In this document: positions 34,284 to 42,942 of the stretch, piece after piece
Layout: each line of letters begins with the position of its first letter
Numbering within the stretch: the stretch's first letter is position 1
Source of the DNA: Streptomyces roseolilacinus
Lineage (GTDB): Bacteria > Actinomycetota > Actinomycetes > Streptomycetales > Streptomycetaceae
Assembly: GCF_014649335.1 (NCBI RefSeq)
Contig: NZ_BMSV01000006.1
Span: forward strand, 372,001 to 436,000
Reading direction: 5' to 3'
Length of the DNA: 64,000 nucleotides
Made by a program: the position numbers and the translations under genes
Notes under the pieces: generated by a model
Told to the model about the DNA's origin: nothing
Seen by the model: only the letters and a program-made list of their open reading frames with translations
Databases searched by the model: none

Positions 34284-35930
34284 ATGGCGCTGAGCGGACC
34301 ACCCGGACGGGGACACGCCGACCCGCCGGAACCGACCCTGGAGGGGCTGCTGTCGGTGATGGGCGCCGGCGCGCTGGAGCTGTGCGTGGCCCCGCGCGGC
34401 CCGGGGGCCGTCGTCGAGGGGGTGACGGTGCTGGACCCGCTCGAACCGGGGCCGCCACCGGGGCAGGTGCTGCTGGCGGTGGGCGTCGACCCGGAGTCGG
34501 CCGCCGCCGTCGACGTCGTGCGCGGCGCCGCGGCGGCGGGGGCGGTCGCGGTGGTGTTCGGCCGGGGCGGGTCGGACCGGCTCCCCGACGCGCTGCGGGC
34601 GGCCGCCGAGAGCGCCGGTACCGCGCTGCTCCTGCGGACCGCGTGGTTCGGCTGGACGGAGCTGGTCGGCGCGCTGCGGGCGGGACTGGTCCTGTCCGGG
34701 GCCCGCGCCGACCCGGCCGTGGCGGCCGTGGCGCTGGGCGACCTGAACGGACTGGCCGACGCGGTGGCGGCGCTGGTCGGCGGGGCGGTGACGATCGAGG
34801 ACGTGGAGTCCCGGGTCCTGGCGTACTCGTCCACGGAGGGGGACGTGGACGAGGTGCGCCTGCTGACGATCCTCGGCCGCAAGGTGCCGGAGTGGCGCGT
34901 CTCCGCGATGCGGGAGGACGGGTTCTTCCGGATGCTGTGGGGGACGGGGGACGTCGTCCACCGGCCCGCGCACGGGGAGAACCCCGAACGCCTGGTGGTG
35001 GCCGTCCGGGCGGGCGGGGAGGTCCTGGGGTCGATCTGGGTGGCGGCCGCGGGCGCCCCCCTCGCGCCGCACGCGTCCGACGTGCTGCGGTCGGCGGCGC
35101 GGGTGGCCGCCGCCCACCTGGTCCACCACCGGTCGCACCGGACGCACGCCCGGCTCGTCGAGGACGCGGCCCGTGCGCTGCTCGACGGGCGGGGGTCCGC
35201 CGACGTACTGGCCGAACGCGCCGGGATCCCGGCGCACGGCCACTGCGCGGTCCTGGCGGTGCGGCCCGGGGCCTCCTGGAGCGGCGACGGGGCCGGGAAG
35301 CTGCGCGGCCTGCTGGCGGTGCGCTGCGGCACGTACGGCCTCACGTCGGTGGTGCTGCCGGTCGACCGGGGGGCCCTCGTCCTGCTGGGCGCCCTGCACC
35401 GGGACGGGCGGCGGGCCGTCGAACAGGTCGCGGAGCTGGGGAGGGCGCTGGTCCGGCAGGTGGCCGACGCGTTCGGGCCGGGGGCGAGGATCGGCCTGGG
35501 CACGGTGGTCGAGGGCCTGGCGGACCTGCCCGGGTCCCGCCGGTCGGCCGACCTGGCGCTGCGCGCCCTCCTGGCGCAGGAGGACCGCGCCGTCGCGTTC
35601 GCGAGCGAGGTGGCCGAGGCGGTCGCCCTCGACCAGGTCATGGAGGCGCTGCCGGGGCCGGCCCCGGCACCGGACACCCCGGTGGCCCGCCTGGTGGCGT
35701 TCGACGCCGGGCAGAGCGGGGGCGTCATGGTGAAGACCCTGCGGGCCTACCTCGACCACTTCGGCGACGTGCCGGCCACCGCCCGGGCGCTGGGCGTGCA
35801 CGCGAACAGCCTCAGGTACCGGCTCAACCGGCTCCGCGAGGTGTCCGGCATCGACCTGCGCAGCCCCGACGCCCGGCTGCTCGCCCACCTGCAACTGCGC
35901 CTGCTGGACCGCGGCGGCCCCGGCGCGTGA
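34284..35930 (+). CDS. PucR-family transcriptional regulator
   Basis: Protein of 548 aa. An N-terminal PucR-type sensory region (TLEGLLSVMGAGALELCVAP) and a GAF-like middle (IEDVESRVLAYSS) lead to the C-terminal HTH_30 domain (LRAYLDHFGDVPATARALGV, HANSLRYRLNRLREVSGIDL). ATG at 34284 follows GAGGTGAGGGGG. It is 214 bp upstream of, and collinear with, the LysA-like decarboxylase, the probable target. PucR regulators usually sense nitrogenous metabolites; the ligand here is unknown. Confidence 0.88.
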   Translation: MALSGPPGRGHADPPEPTLEGLLSVMGAGALELCVAPRGPGAVVEGVTVLDPLEPGPPPGQVLLAVGVDPESAAAVDVVRGAAAAGAVAVVFGRGGSDRLPDALRAAAESAGTALLLRTAWFGWTELVGALRAGLVLSGARADPAVAAVALGDLNGLADAVAALVGGAVTIEDVESRVLAYSSTEGDVDEVRLLTILGRKVPEWRVSAMREDGFFRMLWGTGDVVHRPAHGENPERLVVAVRAGGEVLGSIWVAAAGAPLAPHASDVLRSAARVAAAHLVHHRSHRTHARLVEDAARALLDGRGSADVLAERAGIPAHGHCAVLAVRPGASWSGDGAGKLRGLLAVRCGTYGLTSVVLPVDRGALVLLGALHRDGRRAVEQVAELGRALVRQVADAFGPGARIGLGTVVEGLADLPGSRRSADLALRALLAQEDRAVAFASEVAEAVALDQVMEALPGPAPAPDTPVARLVAFDAGQSGGVMVKTLRAYLDHFGDVPATARALGVHANSLRYRLNRLREVSGIDLRSPDARLLAHLQLRLLDRGGPGA

Positions 35931-36143
35931 GCGTTCGGGCGCCGCCACGAAGAGGCGGCGGCGTCTTCGTGCCCCGGTACGAGGGCGCCGCCGCCGCGGC
36001 CCCGGGTTCGCCCTCCGGTGAGAAGCGCGCGGCCCGACACGGGGGATCCCGACGAAGACACCCGCACCGTCCCGGGGGGAGTCTGGTGGTCCGCCCGCGA
36101 CGTCCGCGGGCGATCGAGGACCACGGCTCAGGGAAGGTGCACG

Positions 36144-37445
36144 ATGAGTGTTTCCGGCAAGGCCGAACGGCGTGAGCGGATCCTGCGGGCGGCCGTACAC
36201 CAGGGGCTCATGGACCCCGAGACGGCCCTGCTGGCGGGGTTCGTCGACCTCGACGGCGTCGACGAGACCGTCACGTCCCTGCGGGAGGCGTTCCCCGAAT
36301 CGCTGCGGGTCCTGCACGCGTTCGCGGCCAAGGCGAACTGCCTGGTCCCCGTCCTGGAGGAGCTGCGCCTGGCCGGCATGGGCTGCGAGGTCGCCAGTGC
36401 CGGCGAACTCGCCCAGGCGCTGGAGGCGGGCTTCGAGCCCGCGCGGATCGTGTTCGACTCCCCGGCCAAGACCCGGGCGGAACTGGCCCGCGCCCTGTCC
36501 CTGGGGGTCACCGTGAACGCGGACGGCTTCCAGGAGCTCTCGCGGCTGGACGAGATCCTGGCGACCCGCCGCTCCGACTCGCGGATCGGCGTGCGCGTCA
36601 ACCCCCAGGTCGGCGCCGGCTCGATCGGCGCGATGAGCACGGCCACCGCGACGTCCAAGTTCGGCGTCCCCCTGGAGGACGAGGGCAACCGGCAGCGGCT
36701 GGTCCAGGCGTACCGGGAGCGCCCCTGGCTCACCTGGGTGCACACCCACGTCGGTTCGCAGGGCTGCCCCCTGGACCTGATCGCCCGGGGCGTCGCGAAG
36801 GCGGTGGAGTTCGCCGAGGAGGTCAACGAGCGCCTCGGCCGCCGGCAGGTGACCGGCATCGACATCGGCGGGGGGCTCCCGGTCAACTTCGGCAGCGACG
36901 AGACGACCCCCGGCTTCGGCGCGTACGTGGACCGCCTGCGGGAGCACGCGCCGGCCCTGTTCTCCGGCGCGTACGAGATCGTCACCGAGTTCGGGCGCTC
37001 CGTGATGGCCAAGAACGGGTTCACCGCCGCGTACGTCGAGTACACCAAGACCGTCGGCGGCCGTCCGATCGCGATCACCCACGCCGGCGCGCAGGTCGCC
37101 GCGCGGACCGTGTTCGCCCCCGAGGCGTGGCCGCTGCGGATCGAGGCCCACGACCCCCGCGGGCACGCCAAGCACGGCCGGCCCGTGCCGCAGGACGTCG
37201 CGGGCCCGTGCTGCTTCGCCGGCGACCTGCTGGCGCGCGAGCACCCGCTGCCGCTCCTCGACGCCGGCGACATCGTCGTCGTCCCGGACACCGGCGCCTA
37301 CTACTTCTCCACCCCCTTCCACTACAACAGCCTGCCCGAACCGGCCGTGCACGGCGCCCGCGTCGACGCCGACGGCGCGGTCACCTTCCGCCTCCTGCGC
37401 CCCGCCCAGAAGGAGCACCCGGTCCCGGCCCGCGCCGGGGGATGA
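36144..37445 (+). CDS. PLP-dependent decarboxylase, LysA-like (fold type III)
   Basis: Enzyme of 433 aa of the diaminopimelate/ornithine decarboxylase superfamily. The PLP lysine is in HAFAAKANC (about residue 69). Barrel motifs are CEVASAGELAQALEAGF, VHTHVGSQG, GIDIGGGLPV and ITEFGR-like VTEFGRSVMAKNG. The C-terminal beta domain has CCFAGD and DTGAYYFSTPFHYNS. ATG at 36144 follows GGGAAGG. No other lysine-pathway gene is nearby and sequence details differ from housekeeping LysA, so another amino-acid substrate is likely. Confidence 0.82.
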   Translation: MSVSGKAERRERILRAAVHQGLMDPETALLAGFVDLDGVDETVTSLREAFPESLRVLHAFAAKANCLVPVLEELRLAGMGCEVASAGELAQALEAGFEPARIVFDSPAKTRAELARALSLGVTVNADGFQELSRLDEILATRRSDSRIGVRVNPQVGAGSIGAMSTATATSKFGVPLEDEGNRQRLVQAYRERPWLTWVHTHVGSQGCPLDLIARGVAKAVEFAEEVNERLGRRQVTGIDIGGGLPVNFGSDETTPGFGAYVDRLREHAPALFSGAYEIVTEFGRSVMAKNGFTAAYVEYTKTVGGRPIAITHAGAQVAARTVFAPEAWPLRIEAHDPRGHAKHGRPVPQDVAGPCCFAGDLLAREHPLPLLDAGDIVVVPDTGAYYFSTPFHYNSLPEPAVHGARVDADGAVTFRLLRPAQKEHPVPARAGG

Positions 37446-37545
37446 CCCCCGCCCGCCCGGCACCCCCCACCCCGCACGACCCCACCGGGGCCCCGGCCGG
37501 GGCCCCGGAGACGTCCACCACGCGAAGGAAGCAGGTGCAACCGCC

Positions 37546-37812
37546 ATGGATGTACGGCGCGCCCGCTCGGGGTGCCCCAGGGAGAAGACGACGGTCCCGG
37601 ACCGTCGGGCGGCCGTCGGGCGCCGGTTGTCCGCCGGGGCCGGGCGACGGCTGTCGGCCGCCGGGGCGCGCTGCGGCCGGCTGGCGCGCGGCTGCGCGCA
37701 CTGGGTCTCACGGCGTCGGCGGATCGCGGCCGACCAGTTCCTGCGCGGGCTCTGCTACGGGGCGGGCACGGCCGTGGTGGGCCTGCTGGTGGTGTGGGCG
37801 CAGGCCCGCTGA
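37546..37812 (+). CDS. Small basic protein with C-terminal membrane helix
   Basis: An 88-aa protein with an Arg-rich N-terminus and one C-terminal hydrophobic helix (GAGTAVVGLLVVWAQ). An AAGGAAGCAGG stretch precedes ATG 37546. It follows the decarboxylase by 100 bp. No family is recognised and coding potential is only moderate. Confidence 0.4.
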   Translation: MDVRRARSGCPREKTTVPDRRAAVGRRLSAGAGRRLSAAGARCGRLARGCAHWVSRRRRIAADQFLRGLCYGAGTAVVGLLVVWAQAR

Positions 37813-37949
37813 CGGCAGGCGGGCCCCGCACGGGCCCGTCCCGCCGCGCCCCGGGGGTCCGGGGCGGTCCGGCGAGGATCGGTGGGGGGGCCGGCGGGGT
37901 TCCGGGCCGGGTGGGTGCGGTGCCCGCCGGGTCCGGCGGGCAGGGCGTC

Positions 37950-38288
37950 TCAGACCGTGGTCGACGGACGCGGTCCGGCCGCTGTGCGGCGGTACTCGGC
38001 GTTGATCCGCTGGGCTTCCTCGAGTTGGTCTTCGAGGATGATGATGCGGCAGGCGGCCTCGATGGGGGTGCCCTGGTCGACGAGTTCCCGGGCGCGGGCC
38101 GCGACGCGCAGCTGGTACCGGGAGTAGCGCCGGTGGCCGCCCTCGGAGCGGAGGGGCGTGATCAGCCGTGCCTCGCCGATGGCGCGGAGGAAGCCGGGGG
38201 TGGTGCCGAGTATCTCGGCCGCCCGCCCCATCGTGTAGGCGGGGTAGTCGTCGTCTTCGAGACGGCCGATCGAATCGTCTGCTGTCAT
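37950..38288 (-). CDS. MerR-like small HTH regulator, cold-shock module B
   Basis: A 112-aa paralog of 17835-18200, sharing the winged helix (YTMGRAAEILGTTPGFLRAI, EGGHRRYSRYQL) and coiled coil (EACRIIILEDQLEEAQRINA). ATG at 38288 follows GAGAGGTGAG. It is the only gene on the minus strand downstream of a roughly 640-nt region lacking other genes. The promoter inferred at 38932-38958 matches that of paralog A, which implies an unusually long leader here. Confidence 0.85.
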   Translation of the reverse strand: MTADDSIGRLEDDDYPAYTMGRAAEILGTTPGFLRAIGEARLITPLRSEGGHRRYSRYQLRVAARARELVDQGTPIEAACRIIILEDQLEEAQRINAEYRRTAAGPRPSTTV

Positions 38289-38311
38289 CTCACCTCTCTG
38301 GGGGACGCGTC

Positions 38312-38342
38312 GAGGGGCCCTGGTACCGTACGGCACCAGGGC
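38312..38342. terminator. Hairpin just upstream of MerR-like gene B
   Basis: GGGGCCCTGGTACCG and CGGCACCAGGGCCCC form a strong inverted repeat with a short central segment. On the minus strand it sits between the long leader and the MerR start, where it could act as an attenuator; no T run follows. Confidence 0.5.
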
Positions 38343-38931
38343 CCCGAAGGAACTGCACCATCTGCCGGCCTCAGTGCTGTGCCGGCCTCTTGTGTCCGCA
38401 CGGCCGCCCGCTACGGGGTCGGGGGTGCGGGGATCGCGGATGCGTGACCGGAGACCACCTACCTATCGATGTCCTGCGGTACCCGGGGGCAAGGCTTCCG
38501 CCCGGGCGATCCTGATGGCGCTCGAATCCTCCGTTCTTCCTCTGGATCAACTCACTTGCCGTGCAGTGGCCGTGGCCTGGACGAGCGCCACTCCACCGGC
38601 GGCCGCTCCCGTCGCTGTCCTGCGTCCGTCCGGCTGGGATCCCGCTGCCGACCCCCGGTGCGCGCGCCCGCAGTCCGACGCCTTCACCGGGGAACCACTG
38701 ACTACCTCACTGCTGGTACTGCCGACTGCATCTGCGTGTACCGCTCATGGCGGCCCCTGATCACCGCGGGCCACCCGGTCCGGTCGTCAGCCCCGTCGCC
38801 GTCCTGCGACAACCGTGGCTTCGGGACTCCACCACCGCACCGTCCTGCTGTCCTGCGGCCCGGCAGTTCGTCTCTGCCGGGCCTTGCTCGATCTCGGCTA
38901 CGACAGAAACCATAACCACACCGCAATCGAA
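38343..38931 (-). other. Long apparently non-coding leader upstream of MerR-like gene B
   Basis: About 590 bp without a convincing gene on either strand; third-position GC bias is weak compared with neighbours. On the minus strand it begins after TAGACATTC with GATTGCGGTGTGGTTATGG, loosely like the csp leaders, contains a hairpin (GGCCCGGCAG...CTGCCGGGCC, about 38863-38890) and three copies of a GCAGGAC(A/G)GC-type motif. It may be a structured 5' leader or a separate small RNA. Confidence 0.5.
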
Positions 38932-38958
38932 TGTCTAGTGTGGCCACGACAGATTTTC
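38932..38958 (-). promoter_or_regulatory. Candidate promoter of the MerR-like B leader
   Basis: On the minus strand, GAAAAT (38958-38953), 15-bp spacer, TAGACA (38937-38932), then TTC. The spacer keeps CTG at its start and GGCC near its end, as at 18292-18318. Confidence 0.5.
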
Positions 38959-39181
38959 GTGTGCGGTGACCGGATGATCGGGTGCGGGCGGCGCATGGCG
39001 CAGGCGGGGGCGGGCGCGTACGGCCGACCCGTCCGACGGGCCGGACGGTGGCGGAGCGGCTCGCGGGCGCCGTGTGCGCCGGCCGGTACGGCGACGGCGG
39101 CGGCGCTCCCCCCGGGTCGGCGGCACCGCCGCCCGGGCCGACCGGACGACCGGCGGAGGGAGGCGAATAGAATCGGCGCTC

Positions 39182-39541
39182 ATGTCCAAACCTGATGAGT
39201 TGCTCGTCGACATCGCCGCCAGGGTCGAGTCCGGACAGAGCAATCAGATGTCCCTGAGCGTGGTCACGGGTGGAGCCGTCATCACTGGTCGGCTGGCCCC
39301 CGAGGCGGTGTGGCGGCAGCGCGTGTCGGAGGTCCTGGCGGACTCCTCCCGCCTGGGCGAGTTCGCCGGCGTCTTCGACACGCCGGCGCCGAAGGACGGC
39401 CCGCCGACCCATCTGCACTTCCACGTCGCCCGGATCCTGCAGGGCACCGTGGGGATCCCCGAGACGGGCGGGATGTACCGCGTGTCGATCGAGGACGTCA
39501 GCGCCTGGACGGTGGGCGACTTCAGCTATTCCGACCACTGA
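39182..39541 (+). CDS. GvpU-like protein (module B)
   Basis: A 119-aa paralog of 20855-21229, with SNQMSLSVVTGGAVITGRLA, FAGVFDTP, THLHFHVARILQG, GIPETGGMYRV and SAWTVGDFSY. It again points toward the csp-helicase group and is convergent with it. TAGAAT (39168-39173) ends eight bases before the ATG while the only purine-rich ribosome-like site is about 20 bases away, so a leaderless transcript is likely. Function unknown; gas-vesicle genes are absent. Confidence 0.7.
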   Translation: MSKPDELLVDIAARVESGQSNQMSLSVVTGGAVITGRLAPEAVWRQRVSEVLADSSRLGEFAGVFDTPAPKDGPPTHLHFHVARILQGTVGIPETGGMYRVSIEDVSAWTVGDFSYSDH

Positions 39542-39606
39542 GCCGGCGCCTCTGAGCCGCCGCCTCTGAGCCGCCGCCGCGGAGGCGGCGGGGCGGACGA
39601 CATGGG

Positions 39607-39640
39607 GAGGGCCCGACCGGAACGTGCCGGTCGGGCCCTC
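39607..39640. terminator. Bidirectional terminator between GvpU-like and SCO5918-like genes (module B)
   Basis: Perfect 14-bp arms GAGGGCCCGACCGG / CCGGTCGGGCCCTC with a 6-base loop, between convergent genes. It is the counterpart of the hairpin at 20791-20841. Confidence 0.85.
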
Positions 39641-39676
39641 ACTGCTGTTCGGACGCGGTGCGCGCCCGCCCGCCGG

Positions 39677-39982
39677 TCAGGCCGGTGCGGGGGTGCCGAG
39701 CAGGGCGGACGCCCGCCGGACGGGGTCGGCGTGCGTGGGCGCGGCCGGGGTTCCCGGCCGGCAGGCGAAACCGAGGAGGGCCATGGCCCGGACGACCTCG
39801 CCGGCGCTGAAGTCGCGGCGGTCCTGACCGGTGATGACCGCGCCCACCTGTTTGACGGGGTACCGGCGGCGTCCGATGGTCACGGACTGCCCGGTGACCG
39901 GTTCCGGCCTGACGCCCTTCATCGTTTCCAGCACGCCGTTCTTCGTCAGGTGGAACGGGAAGCGGGCGATGACGCAGCGCAT
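39677..39982 (-). CDS. SCO5918-family-like small protein (module B)
   Basis: A 101-aa paralog of 20509-20778: MRCVIARFPFHL at the start, IGRRRYPVKQVGAVITGQ, DRRDFSAGEVVRAM. ATG at 39982 has GAGG upstream. It is the last gene of the leftward csp-helicase-CBS-SCO5918 series. The extra C-terminal 12 residues are Pro/Ala-rich. No catalytic motif is recognised. Confidence 0.75.
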   Translation of the reverse strand: MRCVIARFPFHLTKNGVLETMKGVRPEPVTGQSVTIGRRRYPVKQVGAVITGQDRRDFSAGEVVRAMALLGFACRPGTPAAPTHADPVRRASALLGTPAPA

Positions 39983-40035
39983 GGGACCTCACAGGGAGAA
40001 GGGGGGAGGATCCGGGGGAAAAAGAGCGGGGTGGT

Positions 40036-40428
40036 TCAGCGGGGGAGGCGCGCGGCGCCCGGGGCGCGGTCCCTCCCGCCGGCCGCGTACGGCGTCCGCG
40101 CACGGTCGTGGCGTGCCGCGTGCTCGGACCCGGCCGCCGCGGCCACGGGTGGGGCGGACGGCCCGTGGCCGCCGAGGACGTCGCGCAGGCGGATCCGGTC
40201 CGTGTACGAGGGGCTGTCGCGGACGGCGGTCAGCTGGGCCCGGGTGACCAGGCTGACGCACTGGCCGTCCTCGTCGCAGAGGAGCAGGTGCCCGGAGCGG
40301 GCGCCGGCCATGACGGACAGGGCCACCTCGACGGTCATGCCGTCCCAGACCTGCGGCCCGGCCTCGGCGACCATCTTGTCCGGTGAGGTGGTGCGCGGGG
40401 GGTGGGGCTGGGTCAGAACCGGTGTCAC
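40036..40428 (-). CDS. CBS-domain protein (module B only)
   Basis: A 130-aa protein with a CBS-like module (VWDGMTVEVALSVMAGARSG, HLLLCDEDGQCVSLVTRAQL, then RIRLRDVLGG). CBS domains usually bind adenosyl ligands. GTG at 40428 follows a strong AGGAGG. It lies between the helicase and the SCO5918-like gene. Module A lacks this gene, a clear difference between the two duplicates. The last 35 residues look disordered. Confidence 0.75.
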   Translation of the reverse strand: MTPVLTQPHPPRTTSPDKMVAEAGPQVWDGMTVEVALSVMAGARSGHLLLCDEDGQCVSLVTRAQLTAVRDSPSYTDRIRLRDVLGGHGPSAPPVAAAAGSEHAARHDRARTPYAAGGRDRAPGAARLPR

Positions 40429-40476
40429 GAGTGCCTCCTGCGGGGGATGGGTGGGCGTCGGCCTGCGCACGGAGTC

Positions 40477-41982
40477 CTAGGCGGCCGCGCCGGAGGAGGA
40501 CCGCCGCTGGGTGGCGCGGTGCGACGCCTGCGGGGAGCGGCGGCGCCGGGTGCGGGAGGCGGCGTCGCGCCCGGGACGCTCGGTCACGGGCGCCGTGATG
40601 ACGACCGGGATGCCGGAAGGAGCCTGCGCGCCGGTGATGCGGTGCAACTCGGCCTGGCCGGAGCGGACTTCGGTGACCCGCGGGCGGATGCCCGCGTCCG
40701 ACATGAGGCGCGCCATGCCGCCCCGCTGGTTGGGGGTGACGAGGGTGACGACGCTGCCCGACTCGCCCGCACGGGCCGTGCGGCCGCCGCGGTGCAGGTA
40801 GTCCTTGTGGTCGGTCGGCGGGTCGACGTTGACGACGAGGTCGAGGTCGTCGACGTGGATGCCGCGGGCGGCCACGTTCGTGGCGACCAGCACGGTGACG
40901 TGCCCGGTCTTGAACTGCGCCAGCGTACGGGTGCGCTGCGGCTGCGACTTGCCGCCGTGCAGCGCGGCGGCCCGTACCCCGCTGTCCAGCAGGTTCCGGG
41001 TGAGCCGGTCGACGGCGTGCTTGGTGTCCAGGAACATGATCACGCGCCCGTCGCGGGCGGCGATCTCCGTCGTGGTGGCGTGCTTGTCGGCGCCGTGGAC
41101 GTGCAGCACGTGGTGCTCCATCGTGGTGACCGCGCCGGCCGAGGGGTCCACGGAGTGGACGACGGGGTCGGTCAGGTACCGGCGGACCAGCAGGTCGACG
41201 TTGCGGTCCAGGGTGGCGGAGAACAGCATCCGCTGCCCCCCGGGGCGCACCTGGTCGAGCAGCGCGGAGACCTGCGGCAGGAAACCCATGTCCGTCATCT
41301 GGTCGGCCTCGTCCAGGACGGTGACGTCCACCTGGTCCAGTCGGCAGTCGCCGCGGTCGATGAGGTCCTTGAGCCGGCCCGGGGTCGCGACGACGACCTC
41401 GGTGCCGTTGCGCAGCGCGGACGCCTGCCTGCCGATCGGCATGCCGCCCACGACCGTGGCCAGCCGCAGCCTCAGCGGCCGGGCGTACGGGGTGAGCGCG
41501 TCGGTCACCTGCTGCGCCAGCTCGCGGGTGGGCACGAGGACCAGGGCGAGCGGCTGCCGGGGCTCGGCGCGCCGGCCGGCGGTGCGGGCCAGCAGCGCCA
41601 GCCCGAAGGCGAGGGTCTTGCCGGAGCCGGTGCGGCCGCGGCCCAGGACGTCGCGACCCGCGAGGCTGTTCGGCAGGGTCGCGCCCTGGATCGGGAACGG
41701 CACGGTCACGCCCTCGGTCCGGAGCGCGGCGAGCAACTGCTCGGGCATGTCGAGGTCGGTGAACGCCTCGACGGCGGGCAGTGCGGGGGTGATCGTCTCG
41801 GGAAGGGCGAACTCGCCCCGTGCCGCGCCTGGCCGGCGGCCGGGGCCACTCGGGCGGCCACGGCCGCCGGCCCGGCCGGAGACGGGCGAGGCGGAGCGGG
41901 TGCCGGCCCGGCCGGAGCCGGTACCGCCGTTGCGGGAGCGGTCGTTCGTGCGGGAGTGGTCGTTCGTGCGTGAGCGGTTCAC
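40477..41982 (-). CDS. DEAD-box RNA helicase (module B)
   Basis: RNA helicase of 501 aa, closely similar to 18924-20453 throughout the core: VPFPIQGATLPN, GRTGSGKT, PTRELA, TPGR, DEAD, SAT, ARGIHVDD, HRGGRTARAG. Identical stretches such as LHGGKSQPQRTRTLAQFK show close paralogy. The N-terminal Arg/Gly/Ser tail is unrelated to that of copy A. GTG at 41982 has GAGGAAGG. It lies downstream of csp B on the same strand with a hairpin between. Confidence 0.95.
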   Translation of the reverse strand: MNRSRTNDHSRTNDRSRNGGTGSGRAGTRSASPVSGRAGGRGRPSGPGRRPGAARGEFALPETITPALPAVEAFTDLDMPEQLLAALRTEGVTVPFPIQGATLPNSLAGRDVLGRGRTGSGKTLAFGLALLARTAGRRAEPRQPLALVLVPTRELAQQVTDALTPYARPLRLRLATVVGGMPIGRQASALRNGTEVVVATPGRLKDLIDRGDCRLDQVDVTVLDEADQMTDMGFLPQVSALLDQVRPGGQRMLFSATLDRNVDLLVRRYLTDPVVHSVDPSAGAVTTMEHHVLHVHGADKHATTTEIAARDGRVIMFLDTKHAVDRLTRNLLDSGVRAAALHGGKSQPQRTRTLAQFKTGHVTVLVATNVAARGIHVDDLDLVVNVDPPTDHKDYLHRGGRTARAGESGSVVTLVTPNQRGGMARLMSDAGIRPRVTEVRSGQAELHRITGAQAPSGIPVVITAPVTERPGRDAASRTRRRRSPQASHRATQRRSSSGAAA

Positions 41983-42256
41983 GGGGGAACCTTCCTCGAT
42001 GCGGCACATATCAAGGAATTCCCACGGCGGAAGAGCAGCACGGAGAATCGCGAGAACGGGCCGGACGGAACGCGGGAGCGAATCAGGCCGGCAGGGAATT
42101 CGTGTCGCCGCAGGCGCTGAAACGGGTGGCGTGATACGGGTATGAAACCCGGGGGTGAAGGCTGCGGTTCGGCAGCCCTGGGGGATGTCCGCGCGCGCTG
42201 GGGGGCGCGGATCCCCCGAAATCCTCCGCAGGGGGACCGCTGCGGGAAATGCGTGC

Positions 42257-42294
42257 AGCTGGGGCCCGCACCCCGAAGGATGCGGGCCCCAGCT
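42257..42294 (-). terminator. Hairpin after csp B
   Basis: AGCTGGGGCCCGCA and TGCGGGCCCCAGCT pair perfectly (14 bp) around a 10-base loop. It is the counterpart of 18798-18825. Confidence 0.75.
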
Positions 42295-42312
42295 ACGTGG
42301 TACGCGTCAGCG

Positions 42313-42516
42313 TCAGGCGGGAACGATGTTCTCGGCCGTCGGGCCCTTCTGGCCCTGCGCGATGTCGAAGCTCACCTTCTGACCCTCCTGCAGCTCGCGG
42401 AAGCCCTGGGCGGCGATGTTCGAGTAGTGGGCGAACACGTCGGCGCCGCCACCGTCCTGCTCGATGAAGCCGAAGCCCTTTTCCGCGTTGAACCACTTCA
42501 CGGTGCCAGTAGCCAT
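42313..42516 (-). CDS. Cold-shock protein, CspA family (module B)
   Basis: A 67-aa cold-shock domain protein (MATGTVKWFNAEKGFGFIEQ, RNP2 VFAHY, ending ENIVPA). ATG at 42516 follows GAAGGAG. It heads the leftward module. It carries the same leader element and hairpin as csp A, so both are probably induced together. Confidence 0.96.
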   Translation of the reverse strand: MATGTVKWFNAEKGFGFIEQDGGGADVFAHYSNIAAQGFRELQEGQKVSFDIAQGQKGPTAENIVPA

Positions 42517-42686
42517 GTCATATCTCCTTCGGGGTACATCGGATCCGCACTGCGCGGACGCCGTGTCGCCGTGATGATTGCCCCGTCCGGAAAATGACCG
42601 GAAATGCAAAAACGCTCCCGGCGGCGCGAAGCCGACCGGAGGCACTTGGATTTTGGGAACCACAACTGCAACTGACATCGACAGTA
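42517..42686 (-). promoter_or_regulatory. Promoter and 5' leader of csp B
   Basis: On the minus strand, TACTGT (42686-42681) precedes AGTTGCAGTTGTGGTTCCCA (42673-42654). The hairpin CTCCGGTCGGC / GCCGCCGGGAG (42607-42647) is followed directly by CGTTTTT, resembling an intrinsic terminator. The block CGGGGCAATCATCACGGCG and GCAGTGCGGATCC then precedes the ribosome site, as in csp A. Confidence 0.7.
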
Positions 42687-42942
42687 GCACGCCGCGGCGT
42701 CCTGTGTGCGGAGGATATTCACTCTCCGTCGTTGCGCTGAAAACCCTCACCGTGCGGTGAGTTAAAAACTCTCCTCGCGGAGGCAGATATCGATTCACCG
42801 GTGCGCGATGTTTCGGGAAGGGCGTGTCCGCGCCGCCCGCCGCCCCCCTGGCCCGGCACACCGGGAGGGCGTACGCCGGCGAGTCGCTGACCAGGGGGGG
42901 GACGCCGGCCGCTCGGGGGTGCCGAAGGGGCCGTGGACGGGT

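Noticed and set aside
38374..38760. Possible plus-strand protein in the MerR B leader region
   Set aside because: Weak third-position GC, no ribosome site, repeats that recur in different frames (184-bp offset); non-coding RNA fits better.
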